The notes under the pieces are model-generated. The model saw only the letters and a program-made list of their open reading frames with translations, was not told where the DNA came from and searched no databases. From a virus, in the IMG/VR virus record IMGVR_UViG_3300044974_000389, positions 1-30,628 of that record: a DNA stretch of 30,628 nt, one strand, 5' to 3'. The position numbers were made by a program, and so were the translations under genes. Of the stretch, positions 17,732 to 26,093 are shown in pieces (position 1 is the stretch's first letter; the number at the start of each line of letters is the position of its first letter).

Positions 17732-20139
17732 TATTGGTAAATTCTAACTTCTATACAAGCATTTGTCAAAACTTGATCGTCTAATGTCAAGGTGTCCGCA
17801 AACTTAGTTTCTATAACGATGCGTCCGGCTTGAACTCTAGCAACAACGCAGGGCGTGCGAGTAGGCAGAACAATATCCCCATTAGAAATCAAAACCATAG
17901 TTTTTGTTGTACTAAAACTAACTCCGGAAGTTATATCGTAGTTTCCAACTCCGTTTCTGTTGGGAGTCATTGTCAAACCTGTATCATTGTATATCTCAGT
18001 AAGAACAGGATCTGCTGTACCAGTCTGATTTATCAATGCTACGTAGGTAGTAAATGCAGCAGGAGTTGCCACCTTTTGTACAAGTCCGGTGCTGTTTACG
18101 CCTAGCATATACGTAACAGCCCCTTCTTGGTTTGTGCCATCGTATTCGTTAAGGGTTACTGAACCGTCCGCATTCAATGTAAAGCCGACATTCTCTGTTC
18201 CAGCATTCTTTGTGGTTATCTGAAAATTAGAGCTTTGCGTTGAAGCGTTGGTCCATGTGCTTCTAATGTTAGAAGTCGAAACTGGTGATCCAGCTGCTGT
18301 TTCTGCCGCAAACTGGATTGAACTTCCTATTCCGTTTGCACCAGCACCTGCGCTATTGGTTGTTGTAAGAATAGCGTTTATGCCTACACTCGTGCCTGGT
18401 TGATTTACATTTAGCAACAAAGGAACGCCACCGGTAGCTATAACTTCCAAAGTCGAATCATCACTTTCTATAATGAAGTCATTTCCATTGACGTTTATTG
18501 TGGTGTCTGTATCAAGTGTTCCGCCCAATTGAACGTCATTTGCTACCTCTGTCAAACCGTTAGAGGCGCTTACTATGGCGTCTGCCTGAATAGTAGCAAC
18601 GTCCGTCTGTAGAGTTAAAACATCACCTAATACAGAAGTAAACAACGCATCAGCTTGACTTAGCTGTCCTTGCACATCGCCGGCTGTTAAATTAGTGCCG
18701 CCTACCGCCGAAACATCAGCCGCAGCAACTACTTCTTGATAATCGTAAAATTCCACCCATGTGGCGCTGCCAGGCGTATTGTTGGTGCAGATATAAATAA
18801 CCCCAGTAGTGGTATTTTCCCACAAAGCACCTACCTCAACACCTTGTGCCGAACTTGGAACTACGCCGTCTATAACTGGAGATCCGGGGCCTGCCGGATC
18901 AAGAGTGAATAGTCTAAATTGAAAAGATGCAATTATACTGTCTATCACAGAAGTAGCCGAATTGTTCGATACCCAGTAATAGGTGTTTTCATCACAACAA
19001 GCGCATTCACATCCTGACGCATCAAGGTTAGCCTTTATTAGAGCAAGAGCAGCTTTGTAATTATCTGTTTCTCCGCAAGACCTGTAGTTCTGAGCTTCCG
19101 CATAATACAGAAGAACATTGTCTACATATACTTGATATTTTGAAATCCTGTTTCTAACAAGTTCCGACTGATGGGCTACGCGAAGACTTTCAATGCAAGG
19201 TGTGAGACCGCAAAGACTGCCAGCACAACTTACAACAAATTCTTTGCTTACGGAAGTAGTGTACAAAAGAATCAATCCATCCGTCTGTGTTTGCTGTATC
19301 TGTTGAGATAAAGAAACGGTATACGTTCCTGTCGCAAGAGGATTTAATTGAGTTACTAGGTTTGGATAAGGCAAAGCTGTTGTCACTACATTTCCGGGGA
19401 AAGTAGGACTAAGTGTTGCCCAGCCTGGGTAGTTAATGGTACAGCTTAAAGACGACACCACCTCATTTGAAGCGAGTACCGTTGTGTTAGCCGCTGCCCA
19501 AGATCCGCTATCTCCATATTCGCAATCGTAAGTAAAGCTTACGTCTGCGGTGGTTTGAGTGCATCCGGAATAAGTAAACGTACCACTAAACTGCAAATTT
19601 GTTAAATCAAACCTCAGGTTTGTGTAAGCGCCAGAAGGTATAGCGTCAGAGGTTGTAATAGTTATGTTTGGATCAAGAAACACAGCAGAAGCAACCTCAA
19701 CAAAGACAGCCGGCGCTCCAACAAGAAGTTCTATATCATTCGTCGGCTCTAAGAAGTTGGCCAACCAAGATTCTGTGGTTACAATTGAAATTGTGTTTGC
19801 AGTGGGAATTGCAGCAATATCAAATGGTATTAACTCCGTGTCTAATCGAAGACTGTATTGAAATGTGTATACGCCATTTGCTACGTTTCCATCTACATCA
19901 AGCTCCAGGGGGAAGGTAAAAACCTGGGGATTGCTCCCCAAGTTTTCAAAATCTATCATAGGATTGAGGATTGTATTTCTATCCTCAACTATATCACCAT
20001 TAAAAGAAATCACACCCAATCCCTTGGCTCTAGCGAGAACAAGGTCTATGCCTAATGCAGCATAGTCTGTTGTGTCTGTTACTATACCCGTTGGCGGCGA
20101 AGCCGTTAGATCAAACGCAAGGGTTACGGTGCTAATCAT
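17731..20139 (-). CDS. Fibre-like virion protein with an internal cysteine cluster
   Basis: An 802-residue, Thr/Ser/Asn/Val-rich protein. Residues 1-300 look like beta-sandwich repeats (many TY-SC, TVS and TIN strands). A helix-rich segment with clustered cysteines follows: C305, C310, C315, one near 356, then C-x-C-x-C-C at 377-382. A short phage-fibre hinge around 425-455 contains GALWENTTTGVIYICTNN, a motif style common in fibre stems. A helical stalk (about 470-520, LSQADALFTSVLGDVLTLQT) and repetitive beta regions with NVNGNDF and GGTLDTDT turns extend to about 680. The C terminus (about 690-802, containing ALINQTGTADPVL) resembles receptor-binding or fibre-tip beta domains in phages of Flavobacteriia, as I recall them. 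It precedes the connector genes, so it may be a head or collar fibre rather than a tail-tip fibre. Host-recognition role is inferred. Confidence 0.6.
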   Translation of the reverse strand: MISTVTLAFDLTASPPTGIVTDTTDYAALGIDLVLARAKGLGVISFNGDIVEDRNTILNPMIDFENLGSNPQVFTFPLELDVDGNVANGVYTFQYSLRLDTELIPFDIAAIPTANTISIVTTESWLANFLEPTNDIELLVGAPAVFVEVASAVFLDPNITITTSDAIPSGAYTNLRFDLTNLQFSGTFTYSGCTQTTADVSFTYDCEYGDSGSWAAANTTVLASNEVVSSLSCTINYPGWATLSPTFPGNVVTTALPYPNLVTQLNPLATGTYTVSLSQQIQQTQTDGLILLYTTSVSKEFVVSCAGSLCGLTPCIESLRVAHQSELVRNRISKYQVYVDNVLLYYAEAQNYRSCGETDNYKAALALIKANLDASGCECACCDENTYYWVSNNSATSVIDSIIASFQFRLFTLDPAGPGSPVIDGVVPSSAQGVEVGALWENTTTGVIYICTNNTPGSATWVEFYDYQEVVAAADVSAVGGTNLTAGDVQGQLSQADALFTSVLGDVLTLQTDVATIQADAIVSASNGLTEVANDVQLGGTLDTDTTINVNGNDFIIESDDSTLEVIATGGVPLLLNVNQPGTSVGINAILTTTNSAGAGANGIGSSIQFAAETAAGSPVSTSNIRSTWTNASTQSSNFQITTKNAGTENVGFTLNADGSVTLNEYDGTNQEGAVTYMLGVNSTGLVQKVATPAAFTTYVALINQTGTADPVLTEIYNDTGLTMTPNRNGVGNYDITSGVSFSTTKTMVLISNGDIVLPTRTPCVVARVQAGRIVIETKFADTLTLDDQVLTNACIEVRIYQ

Positions 20140-20142
20140 CTT

Positions 20143-21066
20143 TTATAGTTTTCTTAATTTACCTAATAATTCTTCATTCACTTTGAGGTGGTCAATCAAA
20201 GCAAAAGCATCCTTTTCTCCTGTTGATTCAAAGAATGGACTCTTTAGCCATTTAGTTCCATCACCTCTACGGTCGCGAAGATACCAAATTCCGTCTTCAT
20301 TTTTAATAAAACCTTCAGAAGAAAGTCGATTAATTAGCTCGTGAATAGTTTCTTCGGATTTTACCTGCTGTCTCTTGGTTACTCCACCTAGGATTTCAAA
20401 CGCATTTTTCTTAAATGTCTCAGAACCTCCTTTTATCGAGTCGTGTAAGAAAACTCGGTTTTCTTCTTCGGTGTCTTTAATCTTGAGGCCAAGACCAGTC
20501 ATAGCCTTTAGGATAATTTCGTATGAAGCATCAAAATAGATCAAGTTCTCTAAATCACGAGCTGAACGAGCTGATTCGATTTTATTCTTAGCTTCAACCT
20601 CTGGCTTGTCATAGGTATACCACGGATCTTGAGATTTTCTAGCACATCTGTTATCTGCTATGATTGGGCAAATAAAATGAACGTAAAATAGAAGATCTTT
20701 TTGACCGGGTCTGATTTCCATGCCGTGTCTTATGGTTACGTTGTTTCCAGGATAAGGAAACTCCATTCCGTACTGACCCGGGCGAGGTGATGTTGTTGAG
20801 TATTGGATGTGATACTCGTCACCTGTTTCCGGATCCACTACAATTCCTCTTGCCTTTCTTGAGTTTCCGCGTGGCGGCTCTACGAAAAGACGAGGTGTTC
20901 CTTCTTTGTCAATTGATGGAACTTTGTAGCTCCTTCTCATTTTTTTATCCAGAATTTTTATCTTAACAGGCTTGCCCTTAAAGAAATCTGGAAAATCATC
21001 TCTCATTTGTTTTTCAGCCCAATCAGGTATAGAGATTGGCTGATTTGTACTTATATCGAAAAGCAT
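20143..21066 (-). CDS. Unidentified protein encoded between capsid and fibre genes
   Basis: A 307-residue protein that I do not recognise. Residues 1-60 are basic with beta character (KIKILDKKMRRSYKVPSIDK). A region with Pro/Gly turns follows (about 60-130) and includes YSTTSPRPGQYGMEFPYPG. Two cysteines lie near FICPIIADNRCARKS (about 132-145). The second half (about 160-250) is charged helix. The C terminus has EETIHELINRLSSEGFIKNE followed by GIWYLRD, which has the outline of a small winged-helix unit. It begins just 18 bases downstream of the capsid terminator and ends 3 bases before the fibre gene, so it depends on read-through or an unseen promoter. Placement after the capsid gene suggests head completion or capsid decoration, but a regulatory or DNA-binding role is equally open. 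Confidence 0.5.
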   Translation of the reverse strand: MLFDISTNQPISIPDWAEKQMRDDFPDFFKGKPVKIKILDKKMRRSYKVPSIDKEGTPRLFVEPPRGNSRKARGIVVDPETGDEYHIQYSTTSPRPGQYGMEFPYPGNNVTIRHGMEIRPGQKDLLFYVHFICPIIADNRCARKSQDPWYTYDKPEVEAKNKIESARSARDLENLIYFDASYEIILKAMTGLGLKIKDTEEENRVFLHDSIKGGSETFKKNAFEILGGVTKRQQVKSEETIHELINRLSSEGFIKNEDGIWYLRDRRGDGTKWLKSPFFESTGEKDAFALIDHLKVNEELLGKLRKL

Positions 21067-21083
21067 AACGTATGTTGGGTTTT

Positions 21084-21113
21084 AAAAAAAGGGGGCGGAA
21101 TTGCCCCCTTTTT
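21084..21113 (-). terminator. Intrinsic terminator after the major capsid gene
   Basis: A perfect 11-base-pair stem lies at 21086-21096 paired with 21103-21113, five A-T pairs and six G-C pairs, around a six-base loop (21097-21102). Read on the minus strand, the G-C arm is followed by a run of seven T (complement of 21084-21090). It begins about 17 bases beyond the capsid stop codon. The stem is nearly symmetrical, so it could also stop plus-strand transcription. As the next gene starts only 18 bases on, it probably lowers rather than abolishes downstream expression, giving capsid protein in excess over tail proteins. Confidence 0.9.
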
Positions 21114-21129
21114 ATCATTATTCACTAGA

Positions 21130-22530
21130 TTAGATAGGGTCGTGGAAGATACCGTATTTGTTAGCGTTGATGAATTTGAACGCGATTTCAGATACGATGT
21201 GAACTCCAAGCTGCCATGCGTCAGTTTTGTTGGTTGCCGCACGACCACCTGTTTGCCACATATTCATGAATGCACCTGGCTTGTGACACAGACGGATATA
21301 CTTACCAAGATTACCCATACCATCGTCTACGTTTCCAGGAGCCATTGGCAAGAATACTGCGTAATCTGACCAGCTAGAACCTGAAGCGCCGAAGGTTTGT
21401 GGGTTATCGAAAATACCCATACGAACAAGACCAAAGTTCTTATTGTTGAACACGAGGTTGTTGAATGAGTAAGTGGTTGACATCAAGTCTGCGTAAGCAC
21501 CCTCACCCCAGAAAGTCTTCTCCATCTGAACCTTGTTGATTTGGATATTAGCGTTCTGGTTGTAAGTCAACATGGCTGTTTCAATCTGAGCAGATGTTAC
21601 GCCGCTAGTCCAAACCATGTAATTCTTTACAGAAGCATCTTGTTGAGTCAAAGCTCCTTCCAAAGCATAGAAGTCAGTAGTATTAATTGCACCGCCAGTA
21701 TCTTCTACTTGACCATCAGCAAAAATCGTTGGGATCAAACCTGGAGTGGTTTGGAACGAAGTAGCAGAAGTCAAAGAAGTGTTGGTGGTAGCTTCACCGG
21801 CCAAGAAGGTATTTACGATTGCAACTTGATGTTCACGCTGCAAGTAGATGATATCGCGTGAGTTAGAGTACGGAGTTGCAGTACCGTTCTCAAGCTGAGA
21901 ATACCACAACTGGTTGTACAATGACTCAGAGCTAGTCGTAATGTCGTGACGCATTGTTTGCAAGAACGAAGTCTTCACTTCATCAAACATAAACTTACCT
22001 GCTTGAGCAGTAGAGTTTTCAGGAACAGATACACCGACATAGAACAACAAGTCAGTAGCCGCGATAACAGCACCTACGCCGTCTGTAGTAACAGGACGAA
22101 CAGTAAGAGTGATACCATCAGCTGCCTTAGCTGTGATTTGAACCAAAGCTCCAGATGGAGCGTGACGCCAAATCTCGTGAACTGTTGGCCAGGAGTAGAA
22201 ATCTCCAGATCCAGTAGGAAGTTCTTGACGATCGCTAGTGTTCAATACGATAGTGTTGTCACCGGCAACAAGGGTTGCGCCAGTAGCAACAAGAGCAGGA
22301 ACCTCCATGCGAGTCAACTCAAACCAACGAACGCGAGGATTGGTAGCAACCTCACGGTTACCAATACCGTTCATGATTTGGTTCATTGCGCTCCAATATT
22401 CATCACCGAAAGGCAAATATGCTACGGCGTCGAAGTCTTCTTTAATTGCGTCCCAGTTGTTCATAATTCCGCCGAAGGTCATCGCTGACGTTGACAACGG
22501 ATTAATGGTGGGACTCTGTACAAATGCCAT
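21130..22530 (-). CDS. Major capsid protein (HK97-fold expected)
   Basis: A 466-residue protein between a scaffold-type gene and a strong terminator, downstream of terminase and portal. The length is in the range of crAss-like and related podoviral major capsid proteins, as I recall them. The sequence is rich in Thr, Asn, Ala and aromatic residues, has a single hydrophobic-aromatic N-terminal arm (FVQSPTINPLS), a helix near 130-190 that may be the spine helix (MFDEVKTSFLQTMRHD at about 178-193), and a C-terminal beta region with FGASGSSWSDYAVFLPMAPG. No catalytic motif is present. Its ATG is preceded by AGCTTAATAAA and no Shine-Dalgarno sequence, the A-rich start context of strongly translated Bacteroidota genes. 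Assignment rests on position, length and composition; alternatives such as a decoration protein are less likely. Confidence 0.8.
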   Translation of the reverse strand: MAFVQSPTINPLSTSAMTFGGIMNNWDAIKEDFDAVAYLPFGDEYWSAMNQIMNGIGNREVATNPRVRWFELTRMEVPALVATGATLVAGDNTIVLNTSDRQELPTGSGDFYSWPTVHEIWRHAPSGALVQITAKAADGITLTVRPVTTDGVGAVIAATDLLFYVGVSVPENSTAQAGKFMFDEVKTSFLQTMRHDITTSSESLYNQLWYSQLENGTATPYSNSRDIIYLQREHQVAIVNTFLAGEATTNTSLTSATSFQTTPGLIPTIFADGQVEDTGGAINTTDFYALEGALTQQDASVKNYMVWTSGVTSAQIETAMLTYNQNANIQINKVQMEKTFWGEGAYADLMSTTYSFNNLVFNNKNFGLVRMGIFDNPQTFGASGSSWSDYAVFLPMAPGNVDDGMGNLGKYIRLCHKPGAFMNMWQTGGRAATNKTDAWQLGVHIVSEIAFKFINANKYGIFHDPI

Positions 22531-22554
22531 TTTATTAAGCTTTTTTAAGAGTTA

Positions 22555-23628
22555 TTATGATTTAATTTTTTGAGACGGCAAAGGAAGTCCTCGTTCCAAC
22601 AAATCTCTTTGTGCCGGAGTTAAATCCTTGGCGTCTACAGTTGTTTTGCCTACACGATTAACTGTTTTGGGCTGACCGTTGTAGACATCACGCACTACCT
22701 TTTTTTCGGTTTGAGCAGAAAGCGATTTGGCAATTTGAACTCCTAGATCCCCAGACTGAACCTTATGAATGAGGATTTGGTTCGACAACCATTCGCGCAC
22801 CGCTTGTTTACCTTCCTTTGTGGCAGCATCAAAGGCTTGACCTAAATAGCCTGCATACTGTGACTTCAAAATCGACTCAATCTCTTCGTTTGAAACTTTT
22901 AACGAAACTTCCGTGTCGCCGAATTTGTAGGGGACTTCTTTTAGCTGTTTAGCGTAGGACTCTGCCTCGTTAAATGCTATTGTCTGTCTTTCCGCAATCT
23001 GCTTTTGATTCTGGCTCTTTAGCTCTTTTGCAAATGTAAAAGGATTTTTAACATCCTCAACTTCTTTTTTAGTTTTATTTATGATCTCTATTGCGTCAAT
23101 AGCATCAGATTTCATAAGCGCTGAAGCATAATACTCCCCTTCTCCCAGGTTGTACTTCTCTCGAATTGCTTCTTCAATAGTCTGTTGACCTAATTGCTTG
23201 AACTTGTTTGGGTTCTTTACCGCCTCGGCAAGTATCAATGCTTTCAATGGATCCTCCATCAAAGACTGCTCGTTGGAAGATACAATTTGGTTTGCAACAG
23301 AAGCACTTAGACCTTTTTTACCAAAGGCTACAATAGTTCTGGCTTCGTCATTCCCGCCAAACGGGTCCTCAGCTTCTTGCAAGAGCGCAATACCTTCCTC
23401 TATATCTTTCTGCCTTTCAGCAAGTTCTTCTGCCAGGCTTTTGTAAGAACGAAGCTGTTCAAACTCAGTTTTGAAAGAATCCTCGCTTTCGTATCCATAG
23501 GTAGCAAACCAAGCCTGTTCTGCCGGCGTAGCCTGATCGGTTACTTGTTCGGCAACCTGGTCGGCTACTTGTTCGGTTACTTGATTGTTCGCTTGTTCGT
23601 TTTGGGTTTCAAATTCGTTGTTTTCCAT
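22555..23628 (-). CDS. Acidic helical protein in the scaffold position
   Basis: A 357-residue, Glu/Gln/Lys-rich protein that is almost wholly predicted helix. Residues 17-32 are four tetrapeptides of V-[TA]-[ED]-Q form, then a WFATYGYESEDSFKTEFEQL segment, a long coiled-coil-like stretch (about 55-230) and a basic C-terminal tail (about 305-357) with TVNRVGKTTVDAKDLTPAQR. An acidic helical body with a basic C-terminal helix-turn is the usual plan of phage scaffolding proteins, whose tail binds the capsid shell. The gene lies 4 bases after the portal gene and 24 bases before the capsid gene, the usual scaffold location. No serine-protease motif was seen, so I do not call it a maturation protease. 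Confidence 0.65.
   Translation of the reverse strand: MENNEFETQNEQANNQVTEQVADQVAEQVTDQATPAEQAWFATYGYESEDSFKTEFEQLRSYKSLAEELAERQKDIEEGIALLQEAEDPFGGNDEARTIVAFGKKGLSASVANQIVSSNEQSLMEDPLKALILAEAVKNPNKFKQLGQQTIEEAIREKYNLGEGEYYASALMKSDAIDAIEIINKTKKEVEDVKNPFTFAKELKSQNQKQIAERQTIAFNEAESYAKQLKEVPYKFGDTEVSLKVSNEEIESILKSQYAGYLGQAFDAATKEGKQAVREWLSNQILIHKVQSGDLGVQIAKSLSAQTEKKVVRDVYNGQPKTVNRVGKTTVDAKDLTPAQRDLLERGLPLPSQKIKS
23533..23580 (-). repeat. Tandem 12-base repeat within the scaffold-type gene
   Basis: Four in-frame copies of a 12-base unit encode V-[TA]-[ED]-Q at residues 17-32. The copies alternate Thr-Glu, Ala-Asp, Ala-Glu and Thr-Asp, so they have diverged at the third base and at single codons. 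The number of copies may vary among relatives through replication slippage. Confidence 0.8.
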
Positions 23629-23632
23629 AATC

Positions 23633-26029
23633 TTATACTATTCCTGTTATTTCGTTTCCGTATTGAGCCTCGAGAGTTGCCTCGAGTTGTATCTGTTCGA
23701 GTGTTTGTTTTCCTTTTAGTAATTGAACCTGATAATTGGCATCCGCCTTCATCTTGGCAAGCTCCTGCTCTTTCATCAGTTCCATGTTTGCCATTTCACG
23801 CTGCTTCATGATTTCAATCTCAGCAAGCTGCATTGCGGTTTGACGTTTTGCTTCCTCAGCCATCATAGCTGACTGCTGCTGGCCTTGGATTGTCTGTTGA
23901 AGCATTTCCTGGGCATTCTTCTCCTCGCGCTGGCGTGACTCGGCTTCTTGAGTGGCCATAAACCAAAGGGCTTCGTCAATGTCTCCGTTCTTCAGAAGTT
24001 GTGCAACGTGCTCCACGTTTGATGGAGACAAGAGTACACCGCCGTCCTTTGTCGGTATCTGCGACATCTGTATCGCTCTTTGAAGAATAGAACTCTTTTC
24101 TTTCTCGTTTGGCAAAGACTTTACAGTTATAGCCAACGCATCAAGAGAAATACCCTCCAGCTCATCTATTGAATTGATCATAGACTTACCCAAAATAGAC
24201 TCGTAAAACTCACGTATCTTGGAATCGTACTCTATATCTATTCTGGCTTGATGGATTATACGCTCACCAACCTTGCGCTTAAAGTTTCGTTCAGATTCTC
24301 TAAGCGGCCAATTCGCATGATTGCCAGCTTGATAATCTTGCTCAATCACGCCAACTAGCCTTTCTGCGCTTTGATCAGGGCTTGCAGCCATGGCATCTGG
24401 TATGCCCATGGTGTCCTTGATCATCATCTGCAAATTGGCTATTTGCTGTATCCATTCGGCTCCCTGTGGACCCAAACCATTGTCCATTTCCTGCAATGGC
24501 TGTGATACATATTTACCGGTCGCGGCATTAAACTTAGTTGCCACTACCTGTATACCATTCTGCCTGTGTACGTGAACCAAATCAAAAAGATCATATTCTA
24601 CGCCACCAATCTTGATGTTAGCAGCTTCTCCGACATCAATTCTGTATCCCTTAGGAGCGGCAGCCCAAACAGCTGCGCGTAATTTCAGCATGGCGAACAT
24701 CAAGTCGTCAAGCAAACCTTTTACGCTTCTGGTTGGGGATTGACCCGGTATGCGGTCTATTACATAAGAACTCATTGGGCTTAGGCCCTTCTGCATCTGA
24801 TTTGGTTTTTTACGCCAATCGTAAATGCGGTCAAGTCCTGTTCCTGAAATAATGTAAGAGCCCTCATACCAATAGTTGCAACTTACTTCATCGTAAGTAT
24901 CGCTTGGGTTCTTCTTCTTTTCCTCTACTGGCTTATTGTTGCGTAGGTACGTAGCGTATCCCTGCTTGTTTGTTCTTTCTACGTACTGCTTGTAGTCAGT
25001 AGAAAGATACTCGAACTTCAAAACGTATACTTTAAAGTCCATCCAAATCCAGCGATTGGTTGTAGCGTCCTTACGCTCAAATGCCCAAACCGGGATCATT
25101 GACGCATCCGTCTGATACGGAACATAAGACTTTGCCATCGCCTGTATCTGCTTCTCGTCAAACCCAGCTTCTATCAGCTTGGGGTATATTGACTGTATGG
25201 TCTCAATTTCAATGTGACCTATTGCAACAGGATCTTCTTGATTGTCCTCGTTCCAGAGCATGACCAATCGGGCGGGATCAATGTATTGAACTTTAACCTG
25301 TCCTGTAATTGGGTCGTTGTAAATCTTGGCAGCGCGAAAATGATAGTCTATAGCGTCCCTGTTGATTTCATTCCTCATAAAGTGCCAATTGGAAGCCCTA
25401 AAGCCTGATTCGGCCAGCTTCTCTAAAGCAACTTCATATTTAGTTTTAAAAAACCCAAGTCGATCAGCCATCTCTATCATGCTATCGTCCTTGGGTACAA
25501 AAGGAACATCAAACTCCGGAAGACCGAGCTCCCGCATCAACGGGTTCGTAAAATTTGTTTTAATGTAGATATCATTCTTCGCATAATTCTTTTTGTTGAT
25601 GATGTTTTTATCAAGAGAAACACAATCAAGTTTATAATCGTTATCCGCAAGAATTGATAGAAGAACATTTGTTAGCTTTTTCATGGGAGAGAAGATGTCG
25701 TAGCTAATATTAGCCATCGCCTTTCTCTGCGCCTTAGTCATGCCCCTGGTTGTCTGTACTGCTTCGGCTCCCCCGGTAGATTTGTTTCCAATTGGGGATC
25801 CGTTAGAAAACCAGTTTTTATATTTTTCATTGTTCTGAATGCCGGAACCATAATTTCTAGTCTCCTGCATTTCAGATAGTTGATTAAAAGAAAAGTAAGC
25901 ACCGCCGGAGCAGTAACGAGAATACAACGCTCTACCGCATCGCAAGCCAAAATCGGGCTTCAACTTCTCTATCTCTGGTACATTGTCTTCGGGGAACAAA
26001 ACCCCGCCGGCCAATTGAGGCAGTATCAT
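23633..26029 (-). CDS. Portal protein
   Basis: A 798-residue protein just downstream of the large terminase, the normal place for the portal, which forms the 12-fold DNA channel of the head and docks terminase. Its length fits the large portals (about 750-820 residues) of crAss-like and related podoviruses. Residues about 100-330 contain alternating helix and strand with YIDPARLVMLWNEDNQEDP, a pattern of the portal wing/clip region. Residues about 450-560 hold a segment like the channel helix and its loop (SVKGLLDDLMFAMLKLRAAV and MIKDTMGIPDAMAASPDQSA). The last 110 residues are a Gln/Glu/Met-rich helix, a likely barrel helix extending into the capsid. The ATG was chosen because the gene follows a 64-base spacer with a promoter-like element. 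Confidence is high from position and general pattern. Confidence 0.82.
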   Translation of the reverse strand: MILPQLAGGVLFPEDNVPEIEKLKPDFGLRCGRALYSRYCSGGAYFSFNQLSEMQETRNYGSGIQNNEKYKNWFSNGSPIGNKSTGGAEAVQTTRGMTKAQRKAMANISYDIFSPMKKLTNVLLSILADNDYKLDCVSLDKNIINKKNYAKNDIYIKTNFTNPLMRELGLPEFDVPFVPKDDSMIEMADRLGFFKTKYEVALEKLAESGFRASNWHFMRNEINRDAIDYHFRAAKIYNDPITGQVKVQYIDPARLVMLWNEDNQEDPVAIGHIEIETIQSIYPKLIEAGFDEKQIQAMAKSYVPYQTDASMIPVWAFERKDATTNRWIWMDFKVYVLKFEYLSTDYKQYVERTNKQGYATYLRNNKPVEEKKKNPSDTYDEVSCNYWYEGSYIISGTGLDRIYDWRKKPNQMQKGLSPMSSYVIDRIPGQSPTRSVKGLLDDLMFAMLKLRAAVWAAAPKGYRIDVGEAANIKIGGVEYDLFDLVHVHRQNGIQVVATKFNAATGKYVSQPLQEMDNGLGPQGAEWIQQIANLQMMIKDTMGIPDAMAASPDQSAERLVGVIEQDYQAGNHANWPLRESERNFKRKVGERIIHQARIDIEYDSKIREFYESILGKSMINSIDELEGISLDALAITVKSLPNEKEKSSILQRAIQMSQIPTKDGGVLLSPSNVEHVAQLLKNGDIDEALWFMATQEAESRQREEKNAQEMLQQTIQGQQQSAMMAEEAKRQTAMQLAEIEIMKQREMANMELMKEQELAKMKADANYQVQLLKGKQTLEQIQLEATLEAQYGNEITGIV

Positions 26030-26035
26030 ATCTTA

Positions 26036-26063
26036 CAAATTTAAGTAATCAAACACAAATGTA
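26036..26063 (-). promoter_or_regulatory. Possible Bacteroidota-type promoter elements before the portal gene
   Basis: In the 64-base spacer between terminase and portal, the minus strand contains TACATTTG (26056-26063) and TAAATTTG (26036-26043). Both match the Bacteroidota minus-7 consensus TAnnTTTG. No good minus-33 TTTG is found at the usual distance from either. The first would give a transcript starting about 20 bases before the ATG; the second is too close to the start codon and may just be A/T-rich leader. Treat as tentative. Confidence 0.3.
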
Positions 26064-26093
26064 TGAAAAATTATCATAAATGGTTGAAAACAA

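Noticed and set aside
21946-22488. Plus-strand open frame of 180 codons opposite the capsid gene
   Set aside because: It lies wholly opposite a well-supported gene, has a Ser/Cys/Arg-rich composition typical of antisense shadows, and no coding context on that strand.
22531-22554. Promoter immediately before the capsid gene
   Set aside because: The 24-base spacer is A/T-rich, but no TAnnTTTG or other paired promoter element is visible.
23533-23605. Possible CRISPR-like or regulatory repeat array
   Set aside because: The repeats are 12 bases, in frame, without spacers, and encode a V-x-x-Q tetrapeptide in the scaffold-type protein.
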